Source of the DNA: Zopfochytrium polystomum
Taxonomy: Eukaryota; Chytridiomycota; Chytridiomycetes; Chytridiales; Chytridiaceae
NCBI GenBank assembly: GCA_025765615.1
Contig: JAIVFJ010000145.1
Span: 1-64,000, forward strand
DNA: 64,000 nucleotides
Reading direction: 5' to 3'
Made by a program: the position numbers and the translations under genes. Of this stretch, positions 18,770 through 31,269 are shown piece by piece. The notes beneath the pieces are model-generated. The model saw only the letters and a list, made by a program, of their open reading frames with translations, was not told where the DNA came from and searched no databases. Each line of letters begins with the position of its first letter. Position 1 is the first letter of the stretch.

Positions 18770-19510
18770 TGGCCAATTGGCCACTGTGGGGATGGATGAA
18801 GTACACTACTGAAGGTGCAGTGGTGAGGTTGACGCTGATTTGTGTCTGCCTTGTGTTTGTTGCTATACAAAACTGCTACAAGGACCAAGACTCAATCTCC
18901 CTTGCACAATGTGCCTATTTGCCCCACAGTGTCAGGTTAAACTTCCTGTGCACTACTCACCCCAACAGACCCAACCAAACAGGTGCATCAAAAACAGCTT
19001 GCTGTGTAAGACACACGTTTTGCCAGTGACTGGAAGATTGGTTTACAATCGTACATCCTTCCCATCCCACCCCATCCTGACACAATTTTGCCCAAACGCT
19101 CCACATCCACCTTCCACCAGTGGTCAAGGAGCTTGTGCCAGGCTTCCACAGCATTTGCAGGCCAGAACAACCATGAGGCTCTTTAACACCGCACAGCGAA
19201 CTGTTGGTGCGCTGACCAAGCTATAACTTGTCCTCCTGTGAGGAGTCAATTCCTCCCCAATCCTTCCAATGGAGCAACGATTCAAGGGGCTTCCGGGACT
19301 TGAACCTCTTAGTTTTGGGTCTTTTGGTGTAAGCAGTGTGCAGGAGCTTTGACCTGATACTGCTCTGCAAGGATGACTTGCAGAAGTGATGGCCCTTGTA
19401 ACAGTTTTGTATAAGGACAAACACAAGACTGACAGAAGCCAAGATCAACCTCCCACCACCACCACCTTCAGTAGTGTACTACCCCCATCTCCACAGCAGC
19501 ACAGCCCATA
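18770..19510. repeat. Large imperfect inverted repeat
   Basis: The left arm (about 18770-18985) contains GTACACTACTGAAGGTG, CTTGTGTTTGT and TACAAAACTGCTACAAGG. The reverse complement of the right arm (about 19310-19500) reads GTACACTACTGAAGGTG, CTTGTGTTTGT and TACAAAACTGTTACAAGG in the same order. The arms diverge by substitutions and small indels, and about 320 bp separates them. No coding function is evident. Confidence 0.7.
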
Positions 19511-21540
19511 GACAATCATCCCAATGAATTCTTTCATACAAAACTGTTACCCATCACAATCCCCCTTGGTTCCAGCCAGATCCAATCAGTAGAAGGGGTT
19601 GTACGCTTTTCAGATCTGCCAACTTTGCGGACAGATCACGGACGCTACAGACATCAGACAGCAATTTCGTTACTGCCATTAGAAAGCTCTTGATATCCTC
19701 TTTCCAACGAACCCTCCTGATCCCAGATCGAACGCTCCTACGTTGTGTACACCACCTCTGAAGTTGGCAATCACTTTTCCAACTTCAACCTCAATTTGCT
19801 GGCCTTCCAGACCTCCCCCAGCCAATCCCAAGCTATCATTGAAAAGGCCTCCTTCTGGACTACACGACTGTCACCAACTGCATCCCAAAATCAATCTCCT
19901 TTGTGATAAGCACACCTTTTTCCATTCAGGGTCACCAGATTACCTCCAACCCTCACCATTAATTTTTTGATTTTTTGTCCCCAATTGGAGACAACAACCA
20001 CCCCACTACCTGACACACACCAAGCTAACAAACCAAATTTTCATCTGCTGCAACACCACCTTCACAACACACCCAAAATCCAACAAAATCCTTTCAAACT
20101 TGGCACACAATTGTCCTGAGAAAACAACATGACTACTGACTCAACCAAAACAATGCGGTTGATCCACTAGACCTCTGCAACACTGCAACCTGTCTCATCA
20201 GAGATGGACCATTCCAAGGACAGAGAGTCCAATTGGTGCCTCCGCCTTGTGGACAAGAGGAAGTAACTTGGTTTCCTGGAACACAGAACCAGAATGCGCA
20301 TTGCTGTCTAGTCCTTTGTCGCCACATCTCTCAAGCCCTTCTCACCCAAATCACACCTGGTCAAAAGTTTGCTTACAAATTGGTTGGCAGACTGGAAATA
20401 ATTTGCCGCACAGCAGACCAGGGACCTGCAAAGGAGATCATTGACGACTTTGAACACACCAAAATGGAACCAACTGAAGCCTCAGATGCCTTCGTTGCCT
20501 GATTCACCAAAGCGTACCATCAAGTTGACAGCTTTGCAAAGTCAGCAGCTGGAGAACTCCTCCATTGTATTCAACCTTTCCAAAAAATTGTTTGAATCTT
20601 TTTTGGCTCACTGAACAAAAACCTGTTGGATATGGGGATAGGAAACATTTTTCTTGTTGTTCCAGCTCCTCAGATAAAAAGTCAAACTAACCTCACACTC
20701 CAAAAACCTGTTTGACAAAACAACTATGATAAGCAACATATTGAGCTGGCCAATCACTGACAAAGACTCAGCTACTACTGCACCAGAAATCACCACACCA
20801 ACTGTTACTATCCTGGTTATCTGCTTCTTCATATCAATTGAACAACAAACAGCAGTGGCCTCAAAACCAACTAGCTCCATCAACTAAATAATCAATCTGG
20901 TAAGTGTTTTGCTCTTCTCTTTTGATATGCATAAAAGTAACTGCCTTTATCCTCTCAACATACAGCCATGCAGTCTCCTGTCAGTCCTGTAACTCATCTC
21001 TAAATGCTTTGAGTCTGCAATATTCCTCTGCACGTTCTTTCAGGATTCATCATTCCATGAACATCAACAAAGGCATTTCAGTTTTTGAGACCTGCACCAC
21101 TAACAACTGCCTCTGTGCCCGTTTAATAATACTTACTAATTTTCAACAAGGCACAACAAATTAGGATTTAATGATATGGTGTTTTGCTTGCCTATCGACC
21201 CGTGGAGTCAGTGGTTCAACTTCTGGATTTCCTGATACAATTATCATCAACATGGCCACCTTTTGAGATCAGATTGTTTTCAACCACACTGCAACTCTCG
21301 CCATCAAACATATTAGTGATTGGGATGACCAATAGTTATGCAAGTGCCAATTTGCACAACCGTGGCAACCTTGTGCAAATTCCTCATGACTTTGGACTCT
21401 GTTACATCAGGCTAAGCCTCTCTTTATCGTTGCTCACATAACTTCAGCCAAAGACAATTTGCTGTTCATTCATTGACAGAACAAGGACTGGTTGAGTAGT
21501 TTAACGATCCTAACCAGTTTGCCAGTGCAATATCAAACAT
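19511..21540. other. Probable old retroelement remnant, not identified
   Basis: AT-richer sequence with only short frames. One at 20233-20502 (ending PAKEIIDDFEHTKMEPTEASDAF) faintly resembles copia gag regions but lacks any diagnostic motif. A purine stretch (TTAGGAGGGAGTATG) at about 21551 looks like a polypurine tract. No catalytic motif was found, so the family stays open. Confidence 0.3.
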
Positions 21541-21553
21541 TATCTTCCACTTA

Positions 21554-21662
21554 GGAGGGAGTATGCTAGGGATAAGTGAAAGATGATCATCAGCACTGTA
21601 TTGCCAATTAGATGGAGGATGCTTGGAATTAGTGAAAGAAGATCATCAGCACAGAGTTGCAA
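21554..21662. repeat. Two-unit tandem duplication of about 55 bp
   Basis: Two adjacent copies sharing GGATGCTTGGAATTAGTGAA- and GATCATCAGCAC-type words (first near 21562-21606, second near 21615-21655), with several differences. Confidence 0.6.
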
Positions 21663-21699
21663 AGTGGTGTCAGCATGGACCCACACCAGCATCGTGCAG

Positions 21700-22560
21700 A
21701 AGGCTCACCTGTGCAGAATTTTTCATCCTTGCTTTCTTTTGTGTGTTGGATATCTGAGAGTGTTATAAACTAATTTCTTCAAAGTCCCTACGAGACAAAA
21801 CAATGGCAGTTGGGCGGCTTGGCGGTCAGCGGTGGGCGCAGCGGAAACCGTGGCTGTGGGTGCAGGCGTCATGTCAACCATCACTTTGTCTTTGTCAGGA
21901 CCACCCATGTTGTGGTCACCATCATTATCCATCAGGTCGTAGAAGTCGATCAATTCGACAGATCACTCCTAGGGGGCGTACATTGGGATAGGCGCGGCCA
22001 AAGGCACAGTTATACGCAGGGAGGCCAGAGGCGCAGGCACCGGCATAGCATCTTGTTGGTACCGGGCGTAGCTCCACGACGAGCTGGGGGCTGGCTGACG
22101 GTGATCTGAAACCCACGGGTACAGATACGGCGTCGCTGGTGGCAGTGGTGGGGGGAGATCAGTGCAATCCAGGTGCCTGGGCATGATGAGGTTAATGATA
22201 ATCATCGAATGGTGCGATGTACAGACCAAGTGGGCGCCTCAGCGCTGCATCCTGATTTGTGCACGCGTCCTTGTCCACCACGTCCACCTCAGCGGCAGGC
22301 GAGGACCTGGGGGTCAATGGGGCGATCGGCTGGATTGGCAGGGTCAGCTGATGGAGTTGCTACTTGGCGCCGGATCAGGATGCGATACGTTGGGCGCTCC
22401 AGGAGCAGGACTGAAGTACAGCATTGCTCCAAGTTGGAGAAGCGTTGCTGCTGCATGTCAGGTGCACGCTGCTGTTGGGTACCAGGCACCACAGACAGTT
22501 GGACAGTAAACAAACAATTAAATAAAAGATAAAACAAGAAAAAGAGCCAAAACAAAGGAA
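21700..22560 (-). pseudogene. Possible gag-like remnant, function not recognised
   Basis: On the minus strand, broken frames contain Pro/Gln-rich peptides and an acidic segment (FYDLMDNDGDHNMGGPDKDKV near 21880-21945). Composition suggests the N-terminal part of a retroelement gag, but there is no zinc knuckle or capsid motif. At least three interruptions are present. A host gene remnant cannot be excluded. Confidence 0.25.
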
Positions 22561-23084
22561 AATACTAATTGAAAAAATAAGTAAAAATCATCAACAGAAA
22601 GAGAAAGAAAGGCCCTGCCTTCTCATACCACTCATAAGAGACATTACATCATGGTAGCTGGGCATCTGGACTTTGCACTTCTCCTTCCAAATGTGAGGGG
22701 TTATTAGCTGGACATGGTGGACTTGCAGCCCAACAGTCAGCATATCTCGAACTTGGCACCTTCCCAATTGAAGGGAGCTCTAACCACTGGGCAAGGAAGC
22801 CCTATGCCAGCAGTTGAGCAAACACTTACTCACTTGTCTGCAGCTGTTGTACAGAATAATAATAATAATAGCACAAATAATAATAGTGGCAGGTGATGTA
22901 GGTGCAACAACAAGTGTCAGTCGGTGGCTTATGTGGACAACCAATAATAATAGAATTATGTACAACGGAGTCCAAGCTGAATGCGTGTATAATGCGCTTT
23001 GAGACAGGTGGATAATCCTCACAATTATCAGTGAAAAAGTGGGTACACACTCTTTTATTTGAGGTCACAGGCTTGTCCTCACAT
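22561..23084. other. No gene recognised
   Basis: Contains an AATAAT-rich stretch (22855-22880) and otherwise unremarkable sequence leading into copia LTR material. Confidence 0.4.
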
Positions 23085-23336
23085 CCTCCTCTGCTCAAGC
23101 AGATAATATGAGGTTTTTACCCTGTGCCAGTCACGCTTGCCTAGCAGCTAGTATATAGCGTGCATATCATCATTATGTATCAATTATTCAGAACAGAGTT
23201 TTTTTTCTTTCTCTCCAAGTTGGGGAGAAGGACCACCCACAAACACACATTTCCACCTCATTCACTCCTTCCACTCACTCACTCACTGTTTACACAACAG
23301 CATGCCAGCTATGTGGCTGCATCAACCACAGATTCT
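23085..23336 (+). repeat. Copia LTR 3' portion plus start of leader
   Basis: 23085-23298 matches the last 210 bp of the copia LTR at 30117-30530 (CTCTGCTCAAGCAGATAAT, GTGCCAGTCACGCTTGCCTAGCA, CAAGTTGGGGAGAAGGACC, ending TGTTTACA). The next 38 bp match the leader found after the LTR piece at 26883. At 23337 the sequence switches abruptly to chromovirus protease. Confidence 0.8.
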
Positions 23337-26300
23337 CATTGATGCTACCCTTGCCAAGTCTTGTGCCATTCCCACCATCAAGAAATTCACACCCCTCAAG
23401 GTCCACTTTGCCAATCATGCTCTGTTCAAGGAAATCAGCCATGAAACCAAGCTAAACCTCCACATCCAAGACTTTCCACCATCCATGGTCAACCTGGAAG
23501 TATTGGATCTTGGCTCACCCACATTCTCTGTCATCCTGGGATTACCATGGCTGCAAGCCCAGAACCCTGCCATTGATTGGGTCACTGGTCAAGTCCAACC
23601 TCCACCAATTGGAACAGTCACCCAAAACTCAAGTGAAGCCTCCAAGTCTCATGCTCGCAAGTCCTTGATTCAAGGTTCACAGCCAGGTATTAAAGGTCAA
23701 CCACCAAAGACAACTCTAGTGTCACCATGCAGTTCAAAAATCCCAGCCAAGACTCAAGTTCCACAGTTCACAGTTCACAGTCAAGATTCAAGTAGAGCTC
23801 ACAGGAACTTGGACCCATCAGACCTTTTGCTGGCATCCAAGCTACCAAAAGAATATCTCCCTTATGCTGATGTGTTTTCCAAGACCAAGGCAGACCTGCT
23901 ACCAGCTCAGAGGCCTTATGACTGTGAAATCCCACCCCATCCTTCTTCTTGACAAAAAAGATGGGAGCTCCAGCTGGTGACTTGGAAGGTTGGATGAATC
24001 CCTTGTTCAGCATTTCTTCAATGTATTCTTGGAGGGTCTTGGCTTCTGGTGGAGAGAGGTGGTACAGTGGCTTGAAAGGTGGGCTGCAAGTTTCATCCTT
24101 AAGGGCCCTGCGTGGACTACAGAGATCTCAATGAGATGACAGTCAAGAACCACTATCCACTGCCTCTCATCTCTGAATTACTGGACAAACTGAGCCATGC
24201 AAGGATATTTTCCAAGATTGACCTCAGAGGTGCCTACAATTTGGTCAGAATTAAGCCCCAGGATCAAGGAAGACTGCCTTCAGATGCAAATACGGTCACT
24301 TTGAGTACTTGGTCATGCCCTTTGGACTTACCAATGCTCCAGCTATTTTCCAAGGCATGATGAATGACATCTTCAGGGATATTCTGGACCTTTTTGTCAT
24401 TGTCTACCTGGATGATATCCTGGTATTTTCATCTGACACTGCAAGCCATATGGGACATGTCAAGACTGTCTTGGAGAGACTCAGACAGCATCACCTCTAT
24501 GCAAAGCTGGAGAAGTGTGAATTCCACAAGACCTCCATTGAGTTTTTGGGGTTCATTGTGTCTGACAAAGGGATCTCCATGGCACCAGACAAGATCCAAA
24601 CTATTTTTGAATGGAAGGCTCCAAATTCCATCAAGGATGTTCAAAGCTTCCTTGGGTTTTGCAACTTCTACAGAACCTTAATTGCCAACTATTCTGCCAT
24701 AGCCAAGCCTCTCACTGATCTCACCAAGAAGACCACCAAGTTTGAATGGACCCCAGCAGCAGAGCAAGCCTGGCTAGCTCTTAAGACAGCAACCACAAGT
24801 GCACCACTCCTTAAGCATGTGGATCCCTTGCTTCCCTTCACCTTGGAAACTGATGCCTCAGACTATGCCCTCGGTGCTGTTCTGTCCCAGCCAAGCTCTC
24901 AGGACCCCTCTGCTCCTCTGCATCCAGTGGCATATTACTCCAGGAAGCTGAACGGTGCTGAGTGTAACTACACAGTCCATGACAAGGAGTTGCTTGCAAT
25001 TGTGGAAGCATTCAAATTCTGGAGACACTACTTGGCTGGTTCTAAAGGCATCTCTGTCTATTCTGATCACAAGAACCTCACCTTCTTCAGGGCAAGGAGG
25101 TTGCTCAAGCAGAGGCATGCCAGGTGGGCTGAACTGCTCTCTGAGTATGACTTTAAGCTGTGCTATTCTCCTGGCCACCTTAACACTGTGGCTGATGCCC
25201 TGTCAAGAAGAACAGACCTTGCACCTGAAGGGGGAGATGGTTTCACCCCACCATCCAAGACACACCTTTCATTGCTTCCTGACAGTGTGTGGGCCCATGC
25301 TATTTCCAAGGACCCAAGCCTCACAAGATTCAAATCAGCCAAGAGGAGGAAAAACTTGAGATACTCAAGACAAGGCATGATGCAGCAACAGCTGGACACC
25401 CAGGAGAGCACAAGACATATGAGCTTGTTTCCAGAGACTTCTACTAGCCAGGCATGAGGAAGTACATCAAGAACTATGTCAGCAGCTGTGAAACCTGTCA
25501 ATGAAACAAATCCAGCAGACACAAGCCCTATGGACTTCTGGAGCCCCTCCCAATTGCCATCAGCCCTTGGTCATCAATATCCATGGACTTCATTGTGAAA
25601 CTGCCCCCATCCCATGGATTTGACTCTATCCTTGTTGTCATCTGCAGAAGGACAAAGTTGGCCCATTTCATCCCCTGCACTGAGAATATAGATGCACAAG
25701 GAACAGCAGACCTGTTTTTGCAGCACATATTCAGGCTCCATGGGCTGCCTCAGTCAATCGTCAGTGACAGAGGACCACAGTTCAGATCTCAATTTTGGAA
25801 AGCACTCACAGCAGCCCTTGGAATCAAGTCTCAACTGTCAACTGCTTATCACCCTCAGACTGATGGACAAACAGAAAGAACAAACCAGACCCTGGAGCAG
25901 TATTTGAGGTGCTATGTCAGCTATCAACAGGATGATTGGCCCACCCTCCTTCCGCTGGCAGAATTTGCTCTCAACAATTCTCTCCACTCAAGCACCCAGC
26001 TATCTCCTTTCTTTGCAACCTATGGCTTCAATCCAAGAGGAGATCTTCTGGGACAAGAGACCCTATCCAATGTCCAAGCTCCTGCTGTGGCTTCACACTT
26101 GCATAAGCTCAAGATCATCAGCAGCTTCCTGGACTCCACCCTGAAGCGAGCCCAAGAAGATGCCTCAAGATTTGCCAACACTCACAGAATGGACCATGAC
26201 CTTGCTGTGGGTCAGCAAGTTTGTCTTCTGAGGCAGAACTTGCAGACCAAAAGACCAAGTCCCAAGCTAGACAACCTCAAGTTGGGACCTTTCCAGATCT

Positions 26301-26691
26301 TGGAGCAAATCAACCCAGTCACCTTCAAGCTGGATCTCCCTGCATCCATGAAGATCCACCCAGTTTTCCATGTCAGCCTTTTGGAGAAGTTTGTGGCCAA
26401 CTTCATTCCAGGCAGAGTTGTTCCTCCTCCTCCTCCAGTTGAGGTAGAAGGTGAAGAGGAATTTGAGGTTGAACAAGTCTTGGATGCCAAGTGGTTTGGA
26501 AGGACACTAAAGTTCCTTTTCAAGTGGGAAGGTTACTCAAAACAACACCTGGGAACCTGAGTCAAACCTCACTCACTGCCAAGACCTTCTGCTCAAATTC
26601 AAGACCAGGTACCCCACCAAGTTGCAGAAGAGGCCTAAAAGGGGGAGATGATGTTATGAATCACCCTCTGGAAACCTCTGGAACCTTCTAG
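23337..26691 (+). pseudogene. Chromovirus pol pseudogene (protease, RT, RNase H, integrase, broken chromodomain)
   Basis: The order is: protease remnant to about 23640; an inverted stretch; RT with [46 protein letters not shown] and YLDD (24405-24416); RNase H with LETDASDYALGAVL, SDHKNLT and VADALSRR (about 25200); integrase with SMDFIVKLPP, SDRGPQFRS and HPQTDGQTERTNQ. Lesions include a frameshift near 24275 within RT, a TAG replacing the Trp of FYWPGM (about 25447), a TGA shortly after CETCQ (about 25503), and loss of bases in the chromodomain near 26540 that ends the frame at QHLGT. The D and E residues of integrase and the YLDD of RT are still intact. Confidence 0.9.
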
Positions 26692-26777
26692 AACATTCCT
26701 TCATGGAACCTTGTGGAACCTTCTGGAACCTTCTTTGCTTTCCTGACTTGTCTTGTTGTCATTGGTATCATTGTATT
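23337..26777 (+). mobile_element. Truncated, rearranged chromovirus copy retaining RT and RNase H
   Basis: Related to the element at 2787-6681 but in plus orientation and including the part that element lacks. It starts inside the protease (IDATLAKSCAIPTIKK) and ends in 126 bp of 3' LTR (26652-26777, beginning TGTTATGAATC). No gag, 5' LTR or target duplication remains. Both edges abut copia LTR sequence, so it either inserted into or recombined with a copia LTR. Multiple lesions (inversion at 23945-24105, frameshifts, stops) make it defective. Confidence 0.88.
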
Positions 26778-26883
26778 AGAGTTTTTCTCTTTCTCTACAA
26801 GTTGGGGAGAAGGACCACCCACAAACACACATCTCTGCTTCATTCACTCCTTCCACTCACCCACTCAGAGTAGACTGTTTACA
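26778..26883 (+). repeat. Copia LTR 3' end fragment
   Basis: Last about 105 bp of the copia LTR, ending TGTTTACA, joined directly to the truncated chromovirus LTR. It is the remnant of the 5' LTR of the copia element that follows. Confidence 0.8.
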
Positions 26884-29800
26884 CATCAGCGTGCCAGCTA
26901 TCTGGCTGCATTAACCACAGATAGTAAAGAAAAACACTCTCTACCACCTCCAACAAACAGAATCAGCATATCTCAACTTTAGAAACCATTTCGTTTGTGA
27001 GGCTCAAAATTTTCAACACCCTCTCCCAGCCGACCCCGTCATTCAATCCGGGCTTGCTATAGTGCATTCGAAAGCCCTGAATTTCTTCTTTCCAACGAGC
27101 TGTCACAGAGCTCTCTGCGTTGTCTCTACGGAATTTGATCAATCGCCGAAGCCAAAAACGCTTCCTCAACTTTGAGTGACATTGTCGCAACGGAGAGAAG
27201 CGATCAGAGGACGCCCTTGCATACCTGTATTCTCCTGCGTCCGCTCTTTCGATTGATACCTAACGTGCCCTGCCACAGTGGCCACAGCAGGAGCTACAAG
27301 AGATTTTGATAAGGGGATCCAAAAAGTCGAACTACCACTACCTCCAACCACCATTTTGTCCTTTCTTGTGTGACAAGTCACCCCAGCTGAACACCAAATT
27401 GCTCTAAGTTCACTCTATTCTGCTCTCCTACACTCTCCGAAGGAAAACACCACCAAAACTTCAATCCTTGGCCTGAAATTTGGTGCACGGTTGCTATTCA
27501 ACAGTGCCAACCTGCTATTCTGATTTCAGAATTTTTGGTCCATCGATCAGCTTGCAACAAGCATTGTGTGCAACACACATCTTCTATTCTGGACCATTTC
27601 TCCATCAAGTTGAGCATCAAACAACTCCTAGAGTCACTATTTGTCACTGACGGACGGTCGAGCAACTCCTCCAAAATTTTCCAGCTACTGGTTTCTCCTG
27701 CAACAGAATCTTCACCAACCTTCAGATCACTGGTCTTTGGCGAAAAGGAATCCAGGACCTAACGAAGACAGACCATTCTTCAGACACACCACTATAACTT
27801 GCATGAGCATGTCTTTCCTGGCCTTGTCAGCAGTGACTCTAAGCTTCAATCTCTTAATTCTGATTTCTTCACTTCTCTCTCTGATGATTTTACAGATTTT
27901 CCTGAAACTGATGACTCTCCTTCTTTCAAGCCTGTTGAGCCACCACTTGACTCTTACCGTTGATTATCCAACTCTCCTCCTGACAGTGCTCCCTCCACTC
28001 GTACTCGCCAGCAACTGCAGCAGGCGCCCAGGGGGGGACAGCTGCCATCATCATCAACAAACTCCTCAGATCAACCTCCAACTCTTCCCCAAGATATGGA
28101 AGACGATAATGACGATGACGACTATGATTGGAACCCTGACACATTCGCTGTCGTCCTAGGCGAAGATGAAGACGGACCTGAAGAGAGCCTAGCTCCAACA
28201 ACAGACCGCATAGCAGCATCCATCAACACCGAACCAGAACCTGTCATTGAATCACCACTTCCACTATATGTCATTGTCAACATCAAAGATGCACCAAGTG
28301 GACTTCGCAAGCTACTTGCAAATCAACAATCACTCACCATCTCTTGCAACTCTACCTTGCATCAGCTAAACCAGAACCACTCTTCCCAAAGCGCTTCCCT
28401 TAAAGAACCAATCCACCAACTACAACTACCACCAGTGCCACTTTCCCACAAGGAAGCCCACGCATCAGACTATAACAAAGAATGGACTGCATCTGAGCTT
28501 GAGGAGCTTCACTCTGTCATGGACAAGCACAACGTCTGGGAATGGGCAGTTCTTCCTCCTGGCAAACTCGCAATGTTCTGCAAATGGGTTTATGCCTACA
28601 AGCTCGACCCCTTTGGCTGGCTGAAGCGATGGAAAGCTCGCCTTGTCACATGTGGAAACACCCAACGCGAAGGCATTGACTACACAGACACCTTTTCTCC
28701 TGTCATCTGGATCCAGGCCATCTGACTGCTCATTGCAATCAGCCTTGCTTTTGACCTCAAATACCACAGCATGGATGTCAACACAGTCTACCTGTACGCT
28801 TTCCTCAAAGAAGTCATCTACATGCACCCACCAAAAGGCCACGAGCAATTCACTCCAGATGGAAAGAAACTATTCTGCAAACTCCTCAAGAGCCTCTATG
28901 GACTCCATCAGTCTGGACAAAACTGGTTCCTGACCCTTCGAAAGTTCATTGTTGAGAAACTCAGCTTCAATCAATCTCTTGCTGAGCCCTGCCTCTTCTT
29001 TCGAGTAGACCCTCAGCAGCAAACATTTGAAATCATCTTTGTCTTTGTCGATGACATCAATGTCATGGCCATCACCCCAGCTCTTGTCGCAAAAATTGAG
29101 GATGCTTTTCGCACTGAGTACAGCATGTCTCTTGAGGAAACCACTGTCAGCCAAGTGATTCCCATCCACCTCAAGCGCAACACCGAAGGCATTTGGATGG
29201 GCCGAGACGAATACACCAGGACAATTCTCGCTGAAGAGAAAAGTGGACGACTTTGATGTTGCATCAACTCCAATGTCTATCACCTTTATGCATGACGAAA
29301 TGTCAATCGAACTCAGCTAGAGCAACTCAAGCTGGTATCAATCCACACTCATGAAAATTCAATACCTCGCAACACAAACTCAACCAGATATCGCATTTGC
29401 AACAAATGTACTCTCCCAGTTCCAACTGAAGCCACGCCAGTGCCATCACAATGCACTCCGCCGCCTGCTTCGTTACCTCTGAGGCACCTGGGACTACAGA
29501 TTATTCTACAGGCAAAGCCACAAGCCGCTACGGCTCTTCACAAATAATGCCCTTGAACCAGCTGCATACGCTGATGCATCCTATGGGGGCGAACCTGGAG
29601 ACTGCACATCGCACACTGGATATGTCTTCTTCCTCATGGGCGCTGCTGTCTCTTGGGTCTCACACAAACAACATCGAGTATCGCTATCCTCCATGGAAGC
29701 AGAATACTACTCACTTTCTGAAGCCTTCCAAGAAGCACAATGGCTCTTAGCTGTATTATCAGAGTTGCAACTCCCTGCACAGCAGCCACTACCAATCCTC

Positions 29801-30116
29801 AAGGACAATCAATATGCAATCGCACTAGTGCTCAACCCTCTCACACATGCTCGCACAAAACACATTGACAAATGTACTCATTTCCTCCAACAAGGCGTAG
29901 CCACTGGAGAGATCACTGTACACTACGTACCAACAAGCGACCAGATTGCAGACATTCTCACAAAACCACTCTCGGTGTCTCAGCACCAGCGACTGACCTC
30001 ACTACTTGGCCTCTGACCCTGCTCTGACCTTTCGAACACCCTTTCGGTCGAAGCCTCGGACACTTATGCACGCTTTGCATAACAGGTGCTACACCCATGG
30101 CCATCGTGCAGGGGGA
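26884..30116 (+). mobile_element. Degraded Ty1/copia element interior
   Basis: Runs from the LTR fragment to the full 3' LTR at 30117. The first 1.2 kb shows no gag, protease or integrase, and its first 750 bp match (inverted) 56571-57375. RT and RNase H fill the rest. A purine stretch GGGGGATG precedes the 3' LTR. It is an internally deleted, inactive copy. Confidence 0.85.
28096..30016 (+). pseudogene. Copia RT and RNase H pseudogene
   Basis: An acidic spacer is followed by copia RT motifs: CKWVYAYKLDPFGWLKRWKARLV, GIDYTDTFSPV, MDVNTVYLYAFLKEVIYM, SLYGLHQSGQNW and FVFVDDINVM (the YVDD box changed to FVDD). RNase H motifs follow: SLSSMEAEYYSLSEA, EAQWL, DNQYAIAL, TKHIDKCTHFL and ADILTKPL. 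A TGA at about 28723 interrupts RT after SPVIWIQAI. Frames shift again after 29256, so RNase H is read in a different frame (29636-30016). It is no longer a functional polyprotein. Confidence 0.88.
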
Positions 30117-30530
30117 TGTTAGGCGGAACTGAATGGTTAGCAGCAAGAGGCACAAGACAGACCCAAACCTATTGTGACTGTCAGTTATCGTTCTCATGAT
30201 GCCCATGGGAGAGCAAGCCACCGACAATGCAGACCTGGGCGTTGGCTTGCGCTGATGACAAATACTCCGAGTATTAAGTGGAACAGAAACCCAGTGTCAA
30301 CAGTTTTCCTCCTCCTCTGCTCAAGCAGATAATATAGGAGAGGTTTTTACCCTGTGCCAGTCACGCTTGCCTAGCAACTATTACAGAGTGTATATCATCA
30401 TCATGTACCAATAATTCAATACAGAGTTTTTTTCTCTTTCTCTCCAAGTTGGGGAGAAGGACCACCCACAAACACACATCTCCACTTCATTCCCTCCTTC
30501 CACTCACCCACTCAAAGTAGACTGTTTACA
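30117..30530 (+). repeat. Copia 3' LTR (full length)
   Basis: 414 bp beginning TGTTAGGCGG and ending TGTTTACA. It is the reference copy for the LTR pieces at 23085, 26778, 31129 (inverted) and 57376 (inverted). Confidence 0.85.
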
Positions 30531-31128
30531 GGAAGAAGAAGGAAACTGAGAATGCCAAGGGTACAGGGGATGGCAATGGCATGTGGATTCTCATATGGAA
30601 CAGGAGAGTGGGGAGGAAATTGGCCAGGTCCCAATCTGTTGGAGCCACCACCTTGGAGCATCTGCGCCTTCTCTGCCAAAGACAAGCCCTAAGCTGCAGG
30701 GTGTTGGACACAAAGGGCAAACACAAGGAAAAGTTCGTGTGCAGGGGCTGTTGGATCAAACCAGAACTGCTTTCCACTTAAGAGAACCAGACACATCTTG
30801 TCTCACTCCCAAGAGAGGTTCCAACTGTCCAAATGAGGGGGCACAGAGGGTGGGAGACAGTGGGACTCTTCTTACTCCATCCTACTAGGGCACAGACATC
30901 TGCCTCATCAGTGCGGAGGAATCCCCTATCTTAGAAGCAAGGAAGGTTAAAACCCACTCCCACACACAAGTGTGGCACCATGGCATTACAGGCATTAATC
31001 TGAGAGAAAGAGGGTCTGAACCCAGTGAAGACCAGGCCCACCAGAGGCCACAGGAGCCAACAACCAGGGAGTAGGGGCTTACCTGAGACATTCCTACAGC
31101 AGTACCTGACCAGCCAACTCATTCATTT
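30531..31128. other. Unassigned sequence between opposed copia LTRs
   Basis: About 600 bp lying between the 3' LTR and an inverted LTR fragment. Short frames on both strands show no motif. Confidence 0.4.
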
Positions 31129-31269
31129 TGTAAACGGTCTACTCTGAGTGAGTGAGTGGAAGGAGTGAATGAAGTGGAGATGTGTGTTTGTGAGTGGTCC
31201 TTCTCCCCAACTTGGAGAGAAAGAGAAAAACTCTGTTATGAATAATTAATACATGATGATGATATGCAC
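31129..31269 (-). repeat. Inverted copia LTR fragment
   Basis: The reverse complement of the LTR 3' end (TGTAAACGGTCTACTCTGAG, then CTTCTCCCCAACTTGGAGAG). It forms an inverted pair with 30117-30530. Confidence 0.75.
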
